This document shows, one piece after another, positions 60,348 to 64,000 of a stretch of 64,000 nucleotides of DNA. Numbering within the stretch: position 1 is the first letter of the stretch; each line of letters begins with the position of its first letter. The notes beneath the pieces are model-generated. The model made no database searches. It saw nothing but the letters and a program-made list of their open reading frames with translations, and was not told the DNA's origin. The DNA comes from Microbacterium dextranolyticum (lineage in GTDB: Bacteria > Actinomycetota > Actinomycetes > Actinomycetales > Microbacteriaceae), in assembly GCF_016907295.1 (NCBI RefSeq), contig NZ_JAFBBR010000001.1, positions 372,001-436,000 of the forward strand, written 5' to 3'. Made by a program: the position numbers and the translations under genes.

Positions 60348-61679
60348 ATGGCAACGAAGAAGTTGCGGGCCACACGCGTGATCCGTCGCGGGGCTGCGGC
60401 GGCCACGGCGATCGCCACGGTCGCCGCGCTGACGGCGTGCGCCGGTGGGGGCACCCCGTCGGGCGGCGGGAACGTGTCGGGCGAGCTCCAGATCCTCGTC
60501 TCGAGTGCGGATGCCTCCGACGCGGCGTTCAAGCTGATCAACGATGGATTCCAACAGAAGTACCCCGATGTCAAGGTCACCTTGTCGTCGGTGTCGAACG
60601 ACAACTACCCCGCCACCAAGTCCTCGCGTCTGACGGCGGGGAACGTCGACATCATCGTCGCGAAGAACATGGTCGAGGTGCCCGACTTCGCGAAGGACTC
60701 GACCTCCGACGACGTGCTCCTCGCGCGATCGGGAGGTCTGCTCGACCTCACCGACCAGCCGTTCATGAAGAAGTACACCCCGAGCGTGCTCGAGGCGCAG
60801 GCGATCGACGGCAAGCAGTACGCCGTGCCCACCGGCCTCAGCTACTCCACGGGCGTCTACTACAACAAGGCGATCTTCGAGAAGAACAACCTCACCGTCC
60901 CCACCACATGGAGCGAGCTGGAGAAGGTCATGTCCACTCTGCAGGCCGGTGGCGTCGCGCCGTTCGGCATCGGCGGCAAGGACACCTGGCCCGCGGGTCT
61001 GGCGATGCTCGGCGCCGTCGCCGGCACCTACCCCACGGTGGATGACAAGGCGCAGCTCGTCGAGGGCCTGTGGAAGAACACCGCCAGCCTCACCGACCCG
61101 AAGCCGCTGTCGATCCTGCAGAAGACCGAAGAGATCCTGCAGCACGCGCAGCCCAATTTCGCCGGCACGGGCTATGACGAGATCCCGGCCGGCTTCGCCG
61201 CCGGGTCGTACGCCATGACGATCGACGGCACCTGGAACGAGCCGACGATCAAGGCGGCCGTGGGGGACAAGTTCGGCTACGGCTACTTCCCGCTCCCCGC
61301 CTCCGACAACGCCGCGGACAACGCTTTGCTCAACGGCAAGATCGAGCTCCAGCTCGCCGTCGCGGCCGGCGCCAAGAACAAGGACGCCGCGCTCGCGTGG
61401 CTGGACTACTTCTCCGACGCCACGAACTACAAGCAGTTCGTCGACCGCTCGGGCTTCTCGCCGGCCCAGCAGGGCATCCAGACGAGTGACTTCCTGACGT
61501 CGATCGAGCAGTACACCAGCACGTTCCAGCCCGCGTGGGACCAGAAGTGGGTCGCCAACAACAAGGCGGGCCAGGACGCGGTGTACCCGTTCAACTACCC
61601 GGCGCTGGCGCCTCTCGGATCGAGCGACGCGGCGCAGGCAGCCCAGGCGGCGGAGACCGCCTGGAAGGCCGCCTTCTAG
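60348..61679 (+). CDS. ABC sugar transporter substrate-binding lipoprotein
   Basis: 443 aa family 1 solute-binding protein with lipobox L-T-A-C (Cys31). Features include Y-A-V-P-T-G-L-S-Y-S-T-G-V-Y-Y-N-K and the T-W-N-E-P region that cover sugar-binding sites. ATG 60348 with GGAGAGAAG upstream. First gene of an operon with two permeases and a GH130 enzyme, under the 38-bp operator. No ATPase is encoded here; a shared MsmK-type ATPase elsewhere is expected. Confidence 0.89.
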   Translation: MATKKLRATRVIRRGAAAATAIATVAALTACAGGGTPSGGGNVSGELQILVSSADASDAAFKLINDGFQQKYPDVKVTLSSVSNDNYPATKSSRLTAGNVDIIVAKNMVEVPDFAKDSTSDDVLLARSGGLLDLTDQPFMKKYTPSVLEAQAIDGKQYAVPTGLSYSTGVYYNKAIFEKNNLTVPTTWSELEKVMSTLQAGGVAPFGIGGKDTWPAGLAMLGAVAGTYPTVDDKAQLVEGLWKNTASLTDPKPLSILQKTEEILQHAQPNFAGTGYDEIPAGFAAGSYAMTIDGTWNEPTIKAAVGDKFGYGYFPLPASDNAADNALLNGKIELQLAVAAGAKNKDAALAWLDYFSDATNYKQFVDRSGFSPAQQGIQTSDFLTSIEQYTSTFQPAWDQKWVANNKAGQDAVYPFNYPALAPLGSSDAAQAAQAAETAWKAAF

Positions 61680-61746
61680 GACCCCCCTGTGGTGGCTCCG
61701 GCGTCACCGCCGGGGCCACCACCCCATCGATCTCGTCGAGGTATCC

Positions 61747-62658
61747 GTGTCTCAATCCTTTCCGTTCCCACGACGTGGGCCGGTCCGGCTGACGTTCGGG
61801 ATCGGCCTGCTGATCCTGACCGTCTTCGGGCTGGTGCCCGCCGTCGCCGTGCTGGCCGTCTCGTTCACCGACCTCCGCGGCCTGCCCTATCTGCCGGTCC
61901 ACTGGGTGGGCATCGAGAACTACGTCAGCTTCTTCTCGCCGGCGAAGTGGTCCGACAGCCTCAATGCGCTGCGCAACACCCTGATCTTCGCGGTCGTGAG
62001 TACCGTCATCCAGATCGTGCTCGCGCTCGCCGTCGCCATCCTCCTCAACCGTCCGCTGCGTGGGCGCAACTTCTACCGAGCCGTCGTGTTCATGCCGACC
62101 GTGCTCGGCGTGACCGTCACCGGACTGGTGTGGTCGCTCATGTTCAACGTGACCGGAGGCCCGGCGGCCAGCATCCTGTCGCTGTTCGGTCAGCAGTCCG
62201 CGTTCTTCGGCGACCCCAAGATCGCTCTGGCCCTGGTCATCGTCGTGCAGATCTGGATGGTCGTCGGCATCTCGGTGATCATCTTCCTGTCCGGCCTGCA
62301 GGCGATCCCCGAAGACCTCTACGAGGCCGGCTCGATCGACGGGGCATCCGGATGGCAGCGCTTCCGGTTCATCACGATCCCTATGCTCGCGCCCTCCATC
62401 ACCGCCAACGTCCTCCTCGGCATCGTCAACGCGCTGCAGAGCTACCAGCTCACCTACGTGCTCACCGGGCCGAACAACAAATCGACGCAGGTGCTGTCGC
62501 TCCTCGTCTACGTCCAGGGCTTCGGCGGGGCATCCGGTACGACCCTGTCGCAGTCCCAGGGCTACGCGGCGGCGATCTCCATGGTCCAGTTCGCGATCGT
62601 CGGGATCGTCAGCCTCCTGGCCCTCTGGTACCTGCGCAAGAGAGAGGCGAAGCTGTGA
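61747..62658 (+). CDS. ABC sugar transporter permease 1 (MalF-like)
   Basis: 303 aa, six membrane segments, EAA loop E-D-L-Y-E-A-G-S-I-D-G-A-S-G-W-Q-R-F-R-F-I-T-I-P. GTG 61747. Its stop overlaps the next permease start (GTGA). Confidence 0.9.
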   Translation: MSQSFPFPRRGPVRLTFGIGLLILTVFGLVPAVAVLAVSFTDLRGLPYLPVHWVGIENYVSFFSPAKWSDSLNALRNTLIFAVVSTVIQIVLALAVAILLNRPLRGRNFYRAVVFMPTVLGVTVTGLVWSLMFNVTGGPAASILSLFGQQSAFFGDPKIALALVIVVQIWMVVGISVIIFLSGLQAIPEDLYEAGSIDGASGWQRFRFITIPMLAPSITANVLLGIVNALQSYQLTYVLTGPNNKSTQVLSLLVYVQGFGGASGTTLSQSQGYAAAISMVQFAIVGIVSLLALWYLRKREAKL

Positions 62659-63539
62659 GCACCACGACCGCGACACCCGACACCACTGCCGCGGCGCCGA
62701 CGCCGCGCGGGGATGCCTCCGGAGCCCGACGGCGGCGACGCTACCCGGTCGGGGCGTACATCTGCGTCGCGCTGCTGCTGATCGTCTTCGTGTTCCCGAT
62801 CCTGTATCTGCTGAACACCGCGCTCAAGAGCAACGCGGACTTCGTCGCCGACCCCGTCGGGATCGTCACCGACCCGCAGTGGGGTAACTTCCTGCAAGCC
62901 TGGAACCAGGGCAACTTCGGTGCCTACATCCTCAACAGCGTGCTGTACACCGTGGTCGGCTCGGTGCTCGGAACCCTGATCTCGGTGGTCCTGGCCTTCC
63001 CCGTATCGCGCGGCTACATCAAGGGCGGCAAGTTCTGGTCGGTGCTGTTCGTGCTCGTTCTCTTCCTGCCGAACGCGCTCATCACGCAGTTCCAGTTGCT
63101 GCTGCGGCTGGGGCTCTACGACAACCAGCTCGGCTACATCCTGATGGTGGGCGTCGGTGTGGGCGTCGGGCCTCTGCTGTTCAGCGGGTTCGTGAAGTCC
63201 ATCCCGCGCGAGCTCGATGAAGCCGCCGCCATCGACGGCGTCGGGTACTGGCGCTACCTCGTCTCGTTCGTCGTGCCGCTGTCGAAGCCGGCGCTGTCGA
63301 CGATCCTGATCCTGCAAGCGGTGTGGATCTGGAACGAGATCATCCTGGCGACGGTGCTCCTGGCAGACCCGGCGAAGTTCCCCGTCACGGTCGGGCTCTA
63401 CGCCTTCAAAGGCACCTACTCGAACCAATGGCCGCTGCTGGCGGCGGCGACCTTCATCGTGGCCGCCCCTCTGATCATCGGCTACATCTTCATCCAGCGG
63501 TACCTCGTCAGCGGCGTGCTCGGCGCTGTCAAGGGCTGA
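62655..63539 (+). CDS. ABC sugar transporter permease 2 (MalG-like)
   Basis: 294 aa, six membrane segments after a Thr/Ala-rich tail, EAA loop E-L-D-E-A-A-A-I-D-G-V-G-Y-W-R-Y-L-V-S-F-V-V-P. GTG start overlapping permease 1. Confidence 0.9.
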   Translation: MSTTTATPDTTAAAPTPRGDASGARRRRRYPVGAYICVALLLIVFVFPILYLLNTALKSNADFVADPVGIVTDPQWGNFLQAWNQGNFGAYILNSVLYTVVGSVLGTLISVVLAFPVSRGYIKGGKFWSVLFVLVLFLPNALITQFQLLLRLGLYDNQLGYILMVGVGVGVGPLLFSGFVKSIPRELDEAAAIDGVGYWRYLVSFVVPLSKPALSTILILQAVWIWNEIILATVLLADPAKFPVTVGLYAFKGTYSNQWPLLAAATFIVAAPLIIGYIFIQRYLVSGVLGAVKG

Positions 63540-63581
63540 CGCCTCCTCCGGACCCCCGCACACTCCTCGAAAGAACCCAGC

Positions 63582-64000
63582 GTGACCGACACCATTTCTC
63601 AGACCCCGACCATCCCCTACACCCTGGAGCGCCTCGGCGTCATCATGCGCCCCGACCCCTCCGACCCGCGCGAGGCCGAGGGGGTGCTCAATCCCGCCAC
63701 GGCCTGGGGCCCGGACGGGCGCCTGCACCTCTATCCGCGACTGGTCGCCGAGGGGAACATCTCGCGCGTCGGCATCGCCGAGGTCGAGGTGACCGGCGGT
63801 GTGCCGACCGGCGTGACGCGGCGCGGTGTCGTGCTCGAGGCCGATCGTGCCTGGGAGCGCGGTACGGGCCACGGCGGCGTGGAAGACCCGCGCATCACGT
63901 GGATCCCGTCGCTCGACACACACGTCATGACCTATGTGGCCTTCGGGCCGCTCGGACCGAAGCCGGCGCTCGCGATCTCGAAGGACGGGCAGGACTGGAC
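63582..64000 (+). CDS. GH130-family glycosidase/phosphorylase, cut by window end
   Basis: 139 residues are visible from GTG 63582 (too close to the edge to appear as a closed frame). L-N-P-A-T-A-W, L-Y-P-R and G-G-V-E-D-P-R-I-T are hallmarks of GH130 enzymes, which phosphorolyse or hydrolyse beta-mannosides (beta-1,4 or beta-1,2). It points to a mannose-containing glycan as the substrate of this locus. Follows the permease by 42 nt in the same operon. Confidence 0.82.
   Translation, partial: MTDTISQTPTIPYTLERLGVIMRPDPSDPREAEGVLNPATAWGPDGRLHLYPRLVAEGNISRVGIAEVEVTGGVPTGVTRRGVVLEADRAWERGTGHGGVEDPRITWIPSLDTHVMTYVAFGPLGPKPALAISKDGQDW

Overview
The window is 64 kb of high-GC, gene-dense chromosomal DNA from an actinobacterium. 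Gene content, heavy use of gcatcc/ggatgcc in coding sequence and many promoters lying 6-7 nt before the start codon fit Microbacteriaceae, most likely Microbacterium; this is inferred from style, not from a marker gene. No rRNA, tRNA, insertion sequence, phage gene or CRISPR array was found.

Layout. 1-4874 (minus): SGNH hydrolase (cut by the window edge), alpha/beta hydrolase, MFS transporter, LacI regulator and HAD phosphatase. 4918-10857: SDR oxidoreductase, a manganese module (mntH, mntR) with two matching operators, an RNA methyltransferase and a MATE exporter. 11007-17358: a multiple-sugar ABC importer (ChvE/GguA/GguB type) opposite a ROK regulator and an extra ATPase. 17451-20503: an M13 metallopeptidase overlapping a beta-lactamase-like protein that lacks the catalytic Ser and Lys. 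20527-33219: 4-hydroxybenzoate/protocatechuate catabolism: pobA, an IclR regulator, an AAHS transporter, a LysR regulator, then ligJ-ligK-ligI-ligAB(fused)-ligC, an aldo/keto reductase and a ModA-like protein. This is almost the whole 4,5-cleavage route from 4-hydroxybenzoate to pyruvate and oxaloacetate; only an oxalomesaconate tautomerase is not seen.

33220-40062: a repeat-rich gap, ilvD, a second repeat-rich gap, an HxlR/VOC pair, purU and a MetE-like methyltransferase with a long leader. 40063-47270: an RpiR-regulated ABC locus whose ATPase carries a one-base frameshift and whose transport genes are interleaved with a tyrosine-type phosphatase and a metallophosphoesterase. 47294-51769: GNAT, cyclase, ohrR/ohr and an enolase-superfamily (MenC/NSAR) enzyme. 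52117-64000: a LacI regulon, with four CCGAAACGTTTCGG-type operators, two very large convergent sortase-anchored surface proteins, an ABC sugar importer and the start of a GH130 enzyme, probably for mannose-containing glycans.

The most unusual content is non-coding: intergenic inverted-repeat elements of at least two repeated families (A at about 6.1 and 33.4-33.8 kb, B at 35.9-36.1 kb) plus three single long-loop palindromes, and a recurrent TANNNT-N6/7-start arrangement that implies widespread leaderless transcription.
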